Shown here: one piece after another, positions 36,301 through 47,560 of the stretch
Numbering within the stretch: the first letter of the stretch is position 1
Layout of the letters: each line of letters opens with the position of its first letter
Position numbers and translations under genes: made by a program
The notes under the pieces: model-generated
Databases searched by the model: none
Told to the model about the DNA's origin: nothing
Seen by the model: the letters and a program-made list of their open reading frames with translations, nothing else
DNA from: Malaya genurostris
Lineage: Eukaryota > Arthropoda > Insecta > Diptera > Culicidae
DNA: 64,000 bases
Reading direction: 5' to 3'
Assembly (NCBI RefSeq): GCF_030247185.1
Contig: NC_080571.1
Coordinates: 343,883,879 to 343,947,878, forward strand

Positions 36301-38563
36301 AACAACGATCGGGAATTTTCTCAACAAGATCTGCTATGGCGGCAGAATCATGCATCTTCGTTGATCCAAAACTGACAGTTCCCTTGGCACTGAACCACTT
36401 GGATGAGGCATTCATCGGTTTGGGGACTATTTTCCAGTAATCTATCTTCAACTTGGCCGATATTTCATCCGCTAAATCTTTGCTGTACAATAAACTTACG
36501 AATGGCAAATGTTCGGCAACAAGACCTTGTGACTTTAGCTGGTCTACGACGGTACACAGCGGATTCATTGGACCACTCACAACTCCAAAACGAGAAAGAA
36601 TTTTATTTTGAATGAACGCATCGAACGAAAGTGGTGGAATCGGTTTTCGAACACCCAGATCCAAGACGGCATTGAAGTTTATCTTTGTTTTGTACTGTTC
36701 GAAGATCATTCCGTGACTGTACACCAACTCAATGACTTGTTCCAACGATAGACAACAGTCCAAGTAGGCACAGGTCAATTGCCCGACAGAGTATCCTCCG
36801 TAAGCAGAATATTTCACCCCGATCGCAACCAGCAGGTCTACGTAGACAAGTTGCAAAACGATTGTACCCACCATCAACTGTAGTAAATTCGTTTTTCCAT
36901 GACTTCGGCGAAACAGGTCATATCCTAGCTTATCCAACACTGATTTACACTTCTCTAATGTAGTCTGGACTTGTGGGAACGGCTTCAATGATTCTAGGTC
37001 CTGCCGCCAGTATGTGTTGATTCCGGGAAATACTATAACTACTGGCAACGAGTCCTGTTTTATTCGTGTCCACTCGAAGAGCTCCAGCTTTGCAGATTCT
37101 TTTCCTTGTTTACTGAAGATTCCAAAACCACGGTATCGGTGTCCGGGAATGTGATGTGTTTGAATGTTGTACAAGAGTGAGATGGATTCTTCATCGAGGG
37201 CTCGGTGTGAAATATCGTCAAACATCACATCAACCGCTTCCTTTGTTCTACCAGACCAGATCACCAATCTCGGTAGATCGTCGTTCGGAACATCATTTTT
37301 ATTCTTCGTATTTCCTCGTATCAAAGTGTGTGCATTGGCTCCACCGAAACCAAACGAGTTGATGGCTATCAGTGGGCCCTCAAGTGGTTGAGGATCTACA
37401 ACCACTTGCAAGCGTCCCTCGGCTAATGCAGGGATATCTGGTCTTACTGACGTTAGATTGATATTTGGTGGTATCAGCTTATTCTCCAGGGCGATTACAC
37501 ACTTAGCGATAGAGGCAATGCCCGCCGATGCCTCGGAGTGCCCCATATTGGACTTGACTGATCCGATCATTAGCGGACGATCACGCTTCGTGCAGAACAC
37601 TTCATCCATGGCAGAACACTCTTCCGGATCTCCGACTACAGTTCCGGTACTGTGTGCCTCGACGTAGGAAATGTTAACAGGGTCGATCGACGACTCTTGG
37701 TATAATTCTTTCATAAGTTGACTCTGCATGGCACCGGACGGATACGTGATGCCTTCTGGTTTGAAGCCGTCACAGTTGGTCTTAGTGTGTAGCACGTGAG
37801 CGTAGATTCGCTTTGCATCGGACGATTTTTGCAGGAATACTGCACAGACCGCCTCTGCTCGTGTATATCCACCAGCATCCTTGTCAAAAGGTCGACAAAT
37901 TCCACTCCTATCGAGAACTCCAAGCTGAGTGAACTGGTACGTTATATACGGACGAAGACAAGCATTAGTTCCCGTAACGATTGCTGCATCACACTGGCCA
38001 CTGAGAATACTTTTGCGAGCGATGTCCAAGGCGTACATCGAACTGCTGCAAGCTGTATCGACGGTCAGTGATGGGCCATGAAAATCGAACACGTAGGAAA
38101 TACGATTCGCTAGCTGAGACCTTGCACACCCCAGCAATCCGTATCCCTTCGGAGGCCGCATATGTATTATGATCGTTGATTCCGTTTCGGTATAACAGAC
38201 ACCAGTGAATACACCGGTACGCGAACCTCTAAGTGTTTCCGGATTTACACCCGCATCGAGAATGGCCTCGTACACATGTTCCAGCGTCATCCGCTGCTGG
38301 CAGTCCACAATGTTGCTTTGCATATGGTCATATCCGAAAAAATCTCGATCGAACTTATCCAACTTACTGATCTTACCCATTCGACGAGGCATATCCGAAA
38401 CCGCGTGCCTCCAGCGTGACTCCTTGTCATCCATCATGTTTCTCTTTCGATACAGATTATTCGCAAACTCTCGCATATTTTCTGCCTTCGGAAACCGACC
38501 GGATATTCCGGACAGCACCACGCATTCGTCTAGCTTTGTTGATACCAAATGAGCGACAACCAT
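20264..38563 (-). CDS. FAS-A: type I fatty acid synthase, complete, 5 exons
   Basis: Exons: 36171-38563, 35686-36106, 22414-24564, 22005-22354, 20264-21947. All introns are GT-AG and phases agree (6,999 nt, 2,332 aa, usual for insect FAS). KS is at about 12-415 (Cys172, His304, His342). AT is at about 508-765. DH is at about 820-1050 (His871 in HNIDGRVLCP; Asp1019…Gln1023). A weak central region follows. ER is at about 1394-1655 (HAGSGGVG at 1521). KR is at about 1733-1950 (GGLGGFG at 1733; Ser1863, Tyr1876, Asn1880). The ACP serine is 1995 in GMDSL. TE is at about 2075-2332 (Ser2146, Asp2172, His2312). AT is odd: Ser592 remains (GYSVGQ) but the catalytic His is Tyr693, the GHSxG His is Tyr591, and the malonyl-binding Arg position is His. 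The cytosolic enzyme works as a homodimer. It may be a specialised paralogue rather than the housekeeping FAS. Confidence 0.95.
24743..24976. repeat. Inverted repeat arm A1
   Basis: About 235 bp resembling the reverse complement of 27402-27658. Shared blocks are GAGAGCTGGATATCTT, CAATGATTTGT and GTTCAGCAACGCCATCGC. Probably two copies of one short dispersed element in opposite orientations. Confidence 0.65.
25193..25911. mobile_element. MITE with 7-bp TSD, copy 1
   Basis: 719-bp unit with terminal inverted repeats starting CACAGACTAACAGACA and the exact 7-bp direct repeat GTGTCAC on both sides (25186-25192 and 25912-25918). It is the reverse complement of the 28548-29263 copy at high identity. 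No transposase. A 7-bp duplication with CA-starting ends does not fit hAT or Tc1/mariner; a P-like family is possible but unproven. Confidence 0.85.
25950..26590. repeat. Foldback element of CCGTCACCGGAACGTCA words
   Basis: A perfect 21-bp inverted repeat pairs 25990-26010 with 26435-26455. Further GACGTTCCGGTGAC words at about 26520 and 26547 face CACCGGAACGTC at the left. The interior is A+T-rich and noncoding. The outer ends are not resolved. Confidence 0.6.
26694..27376. mobile_element. hAT-type MITE with 8-bp TSD
   Basis: Ends CAGAGATGCC and GGCATCTCTG are inverted repeats flanked by the exact 8-bp direct repeat GTTGTGGG (26686-26693 and 27377-27384). The subterminal parts repeat the word AAATCTGTA, much like the ACAGATTTTT-rich ends of the 5670-6407 MITE. 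No coding capacity. Confidence 0.88.
27402..27658. repeat. Inverted repeat arm A2
   Basis: Reverse-complement partner of 24743-24976. It lies immediately beside the right target duplication of the 26694-27376 MITE. Confidence 0.65.
28548..29263. mobile_element. MITE with 7-bp TSD, copy 2 (inverted relative to copy 1)
   Basis: 716 bp, same family as 25193-25911 in the opposite orientation. It is flanked by the exact 7-bp direct repeat ATAAAAT (28541-28547 and 29264-29270). Independent target duplications show that both copies inserted separately rather than by local inversion. Confidence 0.88.
30198..31947 (+). mobile_element. CR1-like retrotransposon fragment with (AAAT)n tail
   Basis: Insertion nested in the 29848-32400 element, antisense to FAS-A. 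It begins with Asn/Thr-coding sequence containing a (CAA)n run (about 30277-30420), carries the RT frame and ends in five AAAT repeats (31923-31947), a tail shared with the CR1 element at 47483. The endonuclease and the N-terminal half of the RT are missing, so it is 5'-truncated or internally deleted. Confidence 0.75.
30393..31871 (+). pseudogene. CR1-like reverse transcriptase, C-terminal portion
   Basis: Open frame of 492 codons; only about 410 resemble RT. Motifs are KQHGFFKGRSTTTNLL, YTDFSKAFDRI, SGVPQGSHLGPLFF and IYADDMKLF, followed by the long CR1-type C-terminus ending near 31871. The first ~80 codons are low-complexity Asn/Thr sequence with no recognised domain. Without an endonuclease it cannot act alone. 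It resembles the complete CR1 protein at 47561-50779 in motifs but differs through most of its length, so it belongs to another family of the same clade. Confidence 0.75.
32401..33648. other. Intronic A+T-rich DNA with a truncated MITE end
   Basis: GGCATCTCTG at about 33286 matches the right terminus of the 26694-27376 hAT MITE, preceded by AAATCTGCA-type words. I find no left partner. No gene seen. Confidence 0.4.
33651..33868. mobile_element. TA-flanked MITE
   Basis: 218 bp with inverted ends starting GGGTAACAGAGGTATTTTGG, flanked by TA on each side (33649-33650 and 33869-33870). TA duplication suggests mobilisation by a Tc1/mariner-type or other TA-targeting transposase. No open frame. 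Confidence 0.8.
34550..34830. repeat. Dispersed repeat, partner at 57151-57450
   Basis: About 280 bp highly similar to 57151-57450 in the same orientation, including CACGAAAACGTGCAAAAT, CAACCGGTTGTAGGCGAAAT and several CATTCGGAATC words. The 57-kb copy has small insertions. Family unknown. Confidence 0.7.
34831..35685. other. Intronic DNA next to FAS-A exon 2, no gene seen
   Basis: Ordinary A+T-rich sequence up to the splice donor. It contains short open frames without recognisable similarity. Confidence 0.4.
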
Positions 38564-38642
38564 CACGATAAACTAAACGCTACTTCTTGGAAACACTCAA
38601 AAACCGATTAGACACTAGCGTGGAACACCAAACATACGCTCA

Positions 38643-38649
38643 TTTTATA
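38643..38649 (-). promoter_or_regulatory. TATA box of FAS-A
   Basis: TATAAAA on the minus strand, 80 bp upstream of the ATG at 38563. Spacing is like that of FAS-B. Confidence 0.65.
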
Positions 38650-41565
38650 CAGAAATATAACATTTTTTTTCCAAATAATTTGCATTGAATTAATGACACA
38701 AATTGATATGCACCGAGTCGAATGACTGTCTAGCACATCAGTTTGCTTATGGTGATGAATTCAGTATATTCGAAACATTCATGTTCTTCATGTTCGACGG
38801 CTCTTTGAACGAAATCCACAGACAACAGACACACCTGCTGGAAAACAAATTTGTTCCGACCTGTGTATGGATTTTCATTTGCTTTACATTGGTACTAAGG
38901 AGTTCACTACCTACTGCCACCTACTCGACTGTTCTTCTCATTCATACAATACATATACCTTCGTTCCGGAATGATAGCAAAGCCCTCATGTCAAATTTAT
39001 CCTTCGACAACAAATGAAATACTTCTCACAGCACACTCTCAAGTGTAAAACAACTTATTTTATTCCGAATTCGTTCAAATCACAAGAGGATTAAACTATA
39101 TAAATAAAAAAAACACACAAGTAAACTTACGATATCAATCAACACCAACAACAAAAATTTGACGTGATGATATGGCAACACCTGAAAGAGTGGCGATAAC
39201 GGCGACATCTGCAGGAGTGTTCGCCAAGCTGCTCATTCGAAATTTCACCAACAGTTCATATACGATTATGTGCCTGTAATTGTATCTGTTTTCTGTGATG
39301 TCGCTGTGAACTTGAATCCGACTTAGCAATCTTACGTAAAGCAACCAATACCTGAATTACCATTGCAAATCAATTCAATTGAATGGTTGATTGCAGTTTG
39401 TTTACTGACTTACTTAGAACTTGCCACTGGTTTGTCCCAATCAGATGCGACATCATAATATTTTAGACAAACGGACGCATATCCTAATTTCAAAGAATGC
39501 TCACTAGATGCTGCACACTTAGAACCGATTCTCGAGCTCGGCGACACAAAATTTTACTGATTGTTCAATAATTCACCTGCTCATTGCCGAAATTCTTTAC
39601 TGTAGAGTTATGATATCTCGGTAAAGCGCATTTTTTTGCCGAAGTTTGGCATAATATGTTGCTGAACTTGTCCGTAAACAACAAATATACCGAAATCAGC
39701 AAATCCGTTTGCTAAGATTTCGAACAGAACTTGTCATCGAATGTCACCTATCGATTTTGTACAGCACCGCGGGACGTCGCCATTTCTCATGATACTGAAA
39801 AATATTTACGAATTTGGCGAATGAAAGAGATTTCAGTATTGCGTGAAAAGCTAAGTGTAATCAAAATGCTCTTTTTTATATACTTTTGAATATTTGTTTA
39901 TTTCCTGGTAGGGCGAGCGCTAGAAACAAATGATTTTATCTGTGATATTTCTTTTCGGGATTTGCTTTTTTTTTTTTATTAAAGTGAGCATTAATAAAAT
40001 ACACTCATTCCCCAAACTTAGCTTTCGTGATAAGTTTTTCGTGCAATAATAAAGCAAAATCCTTTCTACACTCGATTACTGAAGACTCGGTAATCCATGA
40101 TTCGATCCCGATCGCTTTTACCGAACTAGCAGCAAAATTGCTGCTGACAAGTTCTGCAATAATTTACAGTTCAGGATTGCCGAATTTCTCAGTAATTATA
40201 CATTTTGCGAGACGATTACCGACCCCTGTGGCTGTGCAAATCTCGGCAATTACTTCGCCGAGATTCAGCAATAAAATTTAAGTTTGTGTGTTCATTGTTT
40301 GGATTTACCATTTGCTACTACGTTTAATCGACGACACGACCTGCCACTCGCCATTCAAAACTGTATCGCAAATTTAACTACCACTCAGTAACTGGTAATG
40401 TCAAATCGAAATTGCCTGAAAATGTTCGAAAGCTGGCAACACAAGTTGATAAATTATTGATTTTGAATAATAGTTACTATAACCTTGGATACTGTGTATC
40501 AAAGACCAAATGAATGTAAACAAAACGAATTTCGTATCGTTTCGCAAATCGCAGAAAATTTAAATTGGTTCGTATTCTCGCGATAAGTTGCACAAGTGCT
40601 CCAAGATCATTAATTTTCTGAGCAGTAGATCGATTGGTCACTCGGCACTCTTAAGAGAAGTTATGGGAACTTATTGGTGGATATGGAACTCGTTTGTGGT
40701 TAATCACTATGATTTATTCACTCGCTGGACGACCTCGTTGAAGCTGGGGTTGATTCGGTTAGTTAAAAATAAAGAACCAAGTATTTTGAAAAAGGAAAAT
40801 ATGTAATTCATTATTGTTCTTTATTATAGCTTGCAGTGATAATGGCTGAAACAATTGGTTGCTACCTATTCATTAGTGCTCTCTGATTCACCCAAGTGGC
40901 ACAGAGGACACAGTGTTTAGAACTATAGTAACGACTCTCTCACATCCTTTGTAAATTATCTCAATTTTACGAGATATCTTCTCCGGCAACTAAAATCACT
41001 CACTGTGTTCTCGTCTTTCATATGCCGTTGAAACCCTAGGGCCTGGATCACCACAGAAACCGAGTACTTATATCAACGCAAATTCCAACCACAGCTTAGT
41101 GTTACTTTCGGGAATAATCTTTCAGAAATAGCAATACAACGCAAAATATCCGAAAAGTTTTATAAACCTGGAGACGATTAATTCAATTAGATTGAATTAA
41201 CACAGGCTTGATTTTTTGAACGGCATTTCCAATTGAAATAGTAAATACAATACAAACAGATTGGTTTTGAACAAAATACTGCAATACGATATTGTAGTTA
41301 TTGTATATCTCATTTACATCCTACATCATAAAAAATGATATATTAGAAAACACACAAATATATCATGCAATTTTGCTTTTGTAATTGGTTTTATTCCTTA
41401 ACCATGAATTTAATTTCTTATCAAACAATTCACAACTACCGCCTTCGAGCCTCCACCACCGCTCACAACAAGGGCATATTGACTAGTTCGAGAGTAATGA
41501 AAGATTACTCGCGACAGGAAACCTTCATTGGGAGCAATTACATCTTTTCTTGGAACACTGGTCAA
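38650..41565. other. Intergenic DNA upstream of FAS-A
   Basis: A+T-rich, with repeated words of the CGAAAT.AGCAAA and TCGGCAATTACTTCGCCGAG type (39540-40270) that look MITE-derived. No convincing coding sequence, though upstream regulatory elements of FAS-A would lie here. Confidence 0.4.
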
Positions 41566-42019
41566 TTTTTTTTTTTTTTTTTCAAATAAAATTTTTATTA
41601 GGCTCATTTGCTTTAGCTTAACGTGGCCGATTGTCTTGTTGTTAGGGAGAGAGAAAGGGATGCCGTATTACGGGGCGGCATACTCCCCAGTTAGTAAGGG
41701 GACATAGGGAGGGTGGGACCTACACAGTATTGAATTGAAATTTGAATACATCATTGGTTTGTGGCATACATCTTTTAGACACATTTTGCGTTCGATGAAT
41801 CTTCATGTTTTTCAGCTTGTAGCAATGAAGAGATTATTCTGGATTGGGATGCTTCGTTGGTGTGTTCTGACGTTGATGTGACGTTTTTGGGTAGCTTCCA
41901 GCAACTCAGTCAGTTCAAGGCAGGTGCATGCTCCGAAGCATCGTTTACACAGGCCATACTTCCAGCAACGTAAAGAAGAGTGCGGTAGAGCTGTAGACGA
42001 GAAAGAGATAGGGAGAGCA

Positions 42020-45000
42020 CTAAATTTGAGCATTGATAGTTTTCAAGAAGTTATAGATGAGAGTCATATAAGGAAGATTTCGAGTTGCCAAGACGTCGCG
42101 GACTGGTACGAAGGGTGGTATACCTCGGGCCCGAAGGGAACCTATGAGTTGGGACCTGGCATCACAATACTCGACACATGTCCAAACAACATGTTCGATG
42201 TCATGATAACCCTCACCGCAAACGCAGACACCACTCTCAGCGAGCCCCACACGACGGAGATGCGCGCTGAACATATAATGATTAGACATGAGCCTTGACA
42301 TTACACGAATAAAGTCTCGGCTCACGTCTAACCCCCGGAACCAAGCTTTCGTCGATACCTGTGGGATTATTGAGTGTAACCATCGTCCCAGAGTTCCACT
42401 ATTCCATGTATTCTGCCAGCTAGCTAGAGTTTTCTGACGACAGCAACTGAAAAATTCATTGAAGCAGATTGGTCTTTCATAGATATCACCTTCTAGTGCG
42501 CCCACCTTGGCTAACGAGTCCGCCCTCTCATTGCCCCGTATGGAACAATGTGAGGGGACCCAAACCAAGGTAATCTGGTATGATTTTGCAGATAAAGCAC
42601 TCAATTGTTCCCGTATTTTCCCCAGGAAATACGGTGAGTGCTTTCCAGGCTTCACTGAACGGAGAGCCTCAATGGAACTGAGACTGTCCGATACAATGAA
42701 GTAGTGATCTGTGGGCAGAGTGTCAATGATCTCAAGGGTATACTGAATTGCAGCTAGTTCTGCGACGTAAACTGAAGCTGGATCACTGAGTTTATAGGAA
42801 GCGGTGAAATTTACATTGAATATACCGAAGCCAGTGGACCCGTCTAGATATGATCCGTCAGTGTAAAACATTTTATTACAGTCGACTTCTTTAAATTTAT
42901 TATTAAAAATTTTTGGGATCTCTTGAGGGCGTACAGGATCCGGGATTCCACAAATTTCTTCTTTCATGGATGTGTCGAAAAGCACAGTAGAATTAGAAGT
43001 ATCCACAAAATGAACACGATTGGGAACAAACGAAGAAGGATTTATATTCTGAGCCATGTAGTCAAAATACAAGGACATAAAACGGGTTTGTGAATTAAGC
43101 TCGACGAGCTTTTCAAAGTTTTCTATCACCATCGGATTCAAAATGTCGCATCGGATTAGCAGTCGATATGAGAGATCCCAGAACCTGTTTTTCAACGGTA
43201 AGACGCCCGCCAGCACTTCAAGACTCATCGTATGGGTTGATTGCATGCAACCCAAGGCAATACGTAAACAACGATACTGAATTCTTTCCAGTTTAATGAA
43301 ATGAATATTCGTAGCGGAGCGGAAACAGAAACATCCATATTCCATTACTGACAATATCGTCGTTTTGTACAACCTGATCAGGTCTCCTGGGTGAGAGCCC
43401 CACCAAGTTCCGGTTATTGTACGAAGGAAATTGATTCTCTGTAGGCATTTTCGTTTCAAATACCTAATGTGACATCCCCAGGTACCTTTGGAATCGAACC
43501 AGACCCCGAGATATTTAAATGTGAAAACCTGAGCTATGGTTTCACCCCCTAGTTGAAGCTGTAGTTGCGCAGGTTCTCGCTTCCTTGAAAATACAACCAG
43601 CTCAGTTTTCTCCGTAGAGAACTCGATACCCATTTGAAAAGCCCATGTCGACAAGTTGTCGAGGGTATCTTGCAATGGTCCTTGGAGATCGGCAGCTTTG
43701 GGTCCTATAATAGACACAACACTGTCGTCGGCAAGTTGTCTTAGCGTGCAAGATGTGTTGATACATTCATCAATGTTATTTACGTAAAAGTTGTATAAAA
43801 GGGGGCTTAAGCATGAGCCTGAGGAAGACCCATGTAACTGAATCGCTTTGTCGTCAAATCACCATGCTCAAAATGCATGTGTTTCTCGGACAATAGATTA
43901 TATAAAAAGTTGTTCAAAACTGGTGAAAGACCATGCTGATGCAACTTCTCAGATAGAACGTTAATGGAAACTGAATCGAATGCCCCCTTGATGTCGAGGA
44001 AAACTGATGCCATTTGTTCTTTACGAGCAAATGCCATTTGAATTTCTGTTGAGAGCAACGCTAGACAATCGTTCGTTCCTTTGCCCCTGCGGAACCCAAA
44101 TTGTGTACCTGAAAGCAATCCATTTGTTTCGACCCAATTGTCTAGACGGAAGAGAATCATTTTCTCCAACAATTTCCGAATACAGGAAAGCATAGCAATC
44201 GGCCGATACGAATTGTGATCGGAGGCTGGTTTTCCAGGTTTTTGAATAGTAATAACTCTCACTTCTCTCCATTCGTGTGGGACAATATTACCCTCGAGGA
44301 ACTTGTTGAATAAATTCAACAAGCGCCTTTTGGCAGAGTCGGGCAGATTTTTCAACAAGTTGAATTTAATTCTGTCTAACCCCGGGGCTCTATTGTTACA
44401 CGACAAGAGCGCAAGTGAGAACTCTACCATCGAAAACGGTGTTTCGTTTGTATTCAATGTCGCGACGCGGGATATCTTCTGTTCCGGAACAGGATCAGGA
44501 CATACTTTCTTAGCGAAATCAAATATCCAGCGGTTAGAATATTCCTCGCTTTCGTTCGCGTGATTTCGATTGCGCATGCGACGGGCCGTATTCCAAAGAG
44601 TGCTCATTGCTGTTTCTCTCGTTAATCCGTCAACAAACCTTCGCCAGTAACCGCGTTTCTTAGCTTTAATCAGACTTTTCATTTGAAATTCTAACGCCGC
44701 GTATTTCCGATAATTATCTGGAGTTCCGTTCCTTCTAAACGAGATGAAGGCTGAAGCTTTTTTCGTTTTCAGCTCTGAGCACTCTTTGTCCCACCATGGG
44801 TTGGGAGAACGCATACTAGTTTGCGCGCTAGGTACTTGTTTCGTCTGAGCTTGAATTGCGGTGTCAAGAATCAAGCCAGCCAAAAATGTATACTCTTCCT
44901 CCGGAGGAAGCTCCTGTGATGTTTCCAGTTTCTCAGACATCGAGCTCGCGTAACGTTTCCAATCAATGTTTCGTGTGAAATCGTACGAAACATTGATTGT

Positions 45001-45699
45001 TTCCGATGGTCTTCCACGGTTGGTGATAGAAACTATGATCGGCAAGTGATCGCTACCGTGAGGATCACAGATTACCTTCCACTTGCAATCTAACTGTAGC
45101 GAAGTCGAGCAAAGGGATAAATCCAGCGCACTTGGTTGTGCTGGCGGTCTAGGGTTCCGTGTCATTTCTCCCGTGTTTAGAATTGTCAAATTGAAGTTGT
45201 CACACAGATCTTGGATTAACGAAGAACGATTATCATCATATAAGCAGCCCCATCCTGTACCATGCGAGTTAAAGTCCCCTAAAACCAGCCGCGGTGAAGG
45301 AAGAAGTTCTATGATGTCTGCAAGCCGACGATGCCCTATCGAGACTCTGGGAGGAATGTAGATAGAAGCTATACATAGATCTTTGCCTTTAATATTAATT
45401 TGGCAAGCAACAACTTCAATTCCCGGTGTCGAGGGGAGGTTAATACGATAAAATGAATAGCACTTTTTAATCCCTAAAAGTACCCCTCCATAAGAGTCTT
45501 CTCGGTCCAGGCGGATTATGTTAAAATTATGGAAGTCGAGGTTGATGTTAGAAGTAAGCCAAGTTTCACTCAAGGAGATTACATCGCAATTATGAGTATG
45601 TATTAAGTGTTTGAAAGAATCAAGTTTTGGGATGATACTTCTGCAATTCCACTGAAGCACAATGATCATATCTTCGATTCTCAGTGGTAAATTATCCAT
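42020..45699 (-). pseudogene. I-type ORF2: endonuclease, RT and RNase H, one frameshift
   Basis: Starts at ATG 45699, overlapping the ORF1 stop (ATGGATAA). The APE endonuclease shows WNCRS, SETWL, GDFNSHG and GSDHLP. The RT shows FLDIKGAFDSV and GLPQ, followed by a frame change near 43815-43820, where one G is missing relative to the copy at 59.7-63.4 kb. The other frame (43717 down) would carry QLADDS, then the thumb, an RNase H with FYTDGS, ELAAI, VSDSLS and NERADSLAK (all four acidic residues present), and a Cys/His tail (CVCGEGYHDIEH). The catalytic box is LADD, not the common YADD/FADD. The encoded enzyme would do target-primed reverse transcription in the nucleus. Confidence 0.85.
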
Positions 45700-47134
45700 C
45701 AAAAGATACGATCGCTGCAAGGAGGGGCCATTGTTCAGTCAACTGTTTTAAAAATGTCCTTACTGTTGGCAGTAGAGCAGTTAGGAAGCTTTTCAGAGGA
45801 TCAGTAATATTGAAGGCTGTTAATATCCAGTCCACGATATCAGAAAATTTCAATAATCCAGCGTTTGTTGGATTTTCTGGTTGTGCTTTGGGGTCATTCG
45901 GGTTTTTTGATGCCCCAGGAAGTGCTGGGTACTCCTTATCATCCCTAAGTTTTTTGAACCCAGGAGGTGTTTGCTTCGGTTTTGAGTCAGCACTTTTTGT
46001 TTCCGTTTGGTTCTTTTGTGACGAAGAGGACAGTCTGAGGCCTTTACGAGGAAGCTTGGGAGAAGCCAGATTTTGTCTTTTCCTGCTTCCTTCAACCTGT
46101 GTGTAGGAAGGTCCTTCGCCTGGGTCGTCAGAGGTATCCTCTTCAACTGGCAAGATTGCAAACGGGTTCTCAGGGGTCGATGGAGTGGTTCTTTTTAAGA
46201 TTTCCGCATAAGAACGTTTGGAACGTTCTTTCACGGATCGCTTCAATTTCTCCGCACGCTGTATGTACGTAGGGCACACCGAAAGATCATGAGGATTCTC
46301 CCCGCAGTAGCAACACTTTTCCACTGCTCTTCTGCAGAGATCGTCCTCATGGGCCTCTCCGCATTTGCCGCATCGCAGTTTGTTGCAACAATAGGTTGCC
46401 GTATGACCTAGCTGTTTGCAGCTTGTACAATGCATTACCCGCGGTACATACAGCCGAACAGGTAGACGAACTCCACTCACTACCAAATAATTTGGAAGTG
46501 CAGATCCGGCAAAAGTCACGCGAAATGAGTCCGATTGGTAAAATTTACCATCTATCGATTTGGAGTGCAATTGCTTGCACTCCAAAATTTTCACTGGTTG
46601 AAGGTCGGGGTTTTTGAAACGGCCTACCCCGTCCTTCATCAGATCTTCGATTGTCAGACTTTCGTCACGGACCACACCGTCGATCTCCACCACATGAGAC
46701 GGGACGTACACGCGGTACTCCTTCGTGAACAACTCGTTGGTAGCAATCTCGTTTGCTTGCTTCAGGTCGGACACAACAACGCGTAACTTGTTTGGCGAAA
46801 CCTTATCTATTGTTTTTATTGCCGAGAAATGTTTTTCCAGGTCCCGAGCAATATTTAAAACTCTGAGAGACTTTAATTTGGGCCGGAAGTATACCACCCA
46901 CGGACCCCCCGAGCCATCGTCTTGGTAAACTTTTTGGCGAGCAGGCAATATCTTAAAGGGAGATGGAGGCATCGGAGAGGGAAATGGCATCGGAGAGGGA
47001 GATGGTATCGGAGGGGGAGATGGTATAGGAGGGGGAGATGGCATCTCGGAAGCAAACTCAGCCTCTAAATGTTCTTCGTTCATTCGTTCAGCTTCGCCCT
47101 CCTCCGAGACACCCCCACTGTCATCAATATTCAT
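45692..47134 (-). CDS. I-type ORF1: gag-like RNA-binding protein
   Basis: 480 aa from ATG at 47134. An acidic N-terminus is followed by a proline-rich repeat (residues about 32-60, PSPPPIPSPPPI-like, encoded by a minisatellite at 46968-47042), an RRM-like middle, and three zinc-knuckle-like clusters: CTSCKQLGHTATYC, CGKCGEAHEDDLC and CCYCGENPHDLSVC. The C-terminus is Ser/Lys/Pro-rich, then a hydrophobic helix-like tail. It is intact. It would bind element RNA and form ribonucleoprotein particles with ORF2 protein. ORF2 starts inside its last codons, a layout suited to coupled termination and reinitiation. Confidence 0.85.
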   Translation of the reverse strand: MNIDDSGGVSEEGEAERMNEEHLEAEFASEMPSPPPIPSPPPIPSPSPMPFPSPMPPSPFKILPARQKVYQDDGSGGPWVVYFRPKLKSLRVLNIARDLEKHFSAIKTIDKVSPNKLRVVVSDLKQANEIATNELFTKEYRVYVPSHVVEIDGVVRDESLTIEDLMKDGVGRFKNPDLQPVKILECKQLHSKSIDGKFYQSDSFRVTFAGSALPNYLVVSGVRLPVRLYVPRVMHCTSCKQLGHTATYCCNKLRCGKCGEAHEDDLCRRAVEKCCYCGENPHDLSVCPTYIQRAEKLKRSVKERSKRSYAEILKRTTPSTPENPFAILPVEEDTSDDPGEGPSYTQVEGSRKRQNLASPKLPRKGLRLSSSSQKNQTETKSADSKPKQTPPGFKKLRDDKEYPALPGASKNPNDPKAQPENPTNAGLLKFSDIVDWILTAFNITDPLKSFLTALLPTVRTFLKQLTEQWPLLAAIVSFDG

Positions 47135-47560
47135 ATTTAAAGTGCGGGAGTAAAGAAGTCTCCCGCACTTGAAATGAGAAAGAAAGAAATAAAATTAAAA
47201 GAAAATATATGAATAGTAAAAGTTGAAAGAAAAAGTTTGAGAAAATACTTAACAGTATGTCACGGTAAGCTGTTAGGTGAGTTGCTCCTTCACTCCTTCG
47301 TTGTGCTTCAGCGTGACCTTGACTCAGGATTTGGCTGCTGCGATGCGGGTAGCAAACAATAGAAATAACTGCTGCCCGAGGATAGCACAATAGCGTCTAC
47401 TGTCGATACCGATACAAAACCGGTGCACAGACAGAACTCACTTGCGGGGATGCTACTTTTTATCACTTTTATTTAATGCCTATATTTATTTATTTATTTA
47501 TTTATAATTATGAAATTCATCTGACAATAAAATGGTCTTAATGAATATGTATCAGTCAAG

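Larger units (their letters stand above)
41566..47480 (-). mobile_element. I/LOA-type non-LTR retrotransposon with RNase H, copy 1
   Basis: Minus-strand element with poly(A) (17 T on plus, 41566-41582), gag-like ORF1, and ORF2 with endonuclease, RT and RNase H. The 5' end lies between 47140 and the CR1 tail at 47483; I could not find a target duplication. Only one disabling change was seen (a 1-nt deletion in ORF2), so the copy is fairly young. Confidence 0.85.

Noticed and set aside
38703..39017. 104-codon plus-strand open frame divergent from FAS-A
   Set aside because: No recognisable domain, signal or repeat match; within the chance range for this composition.
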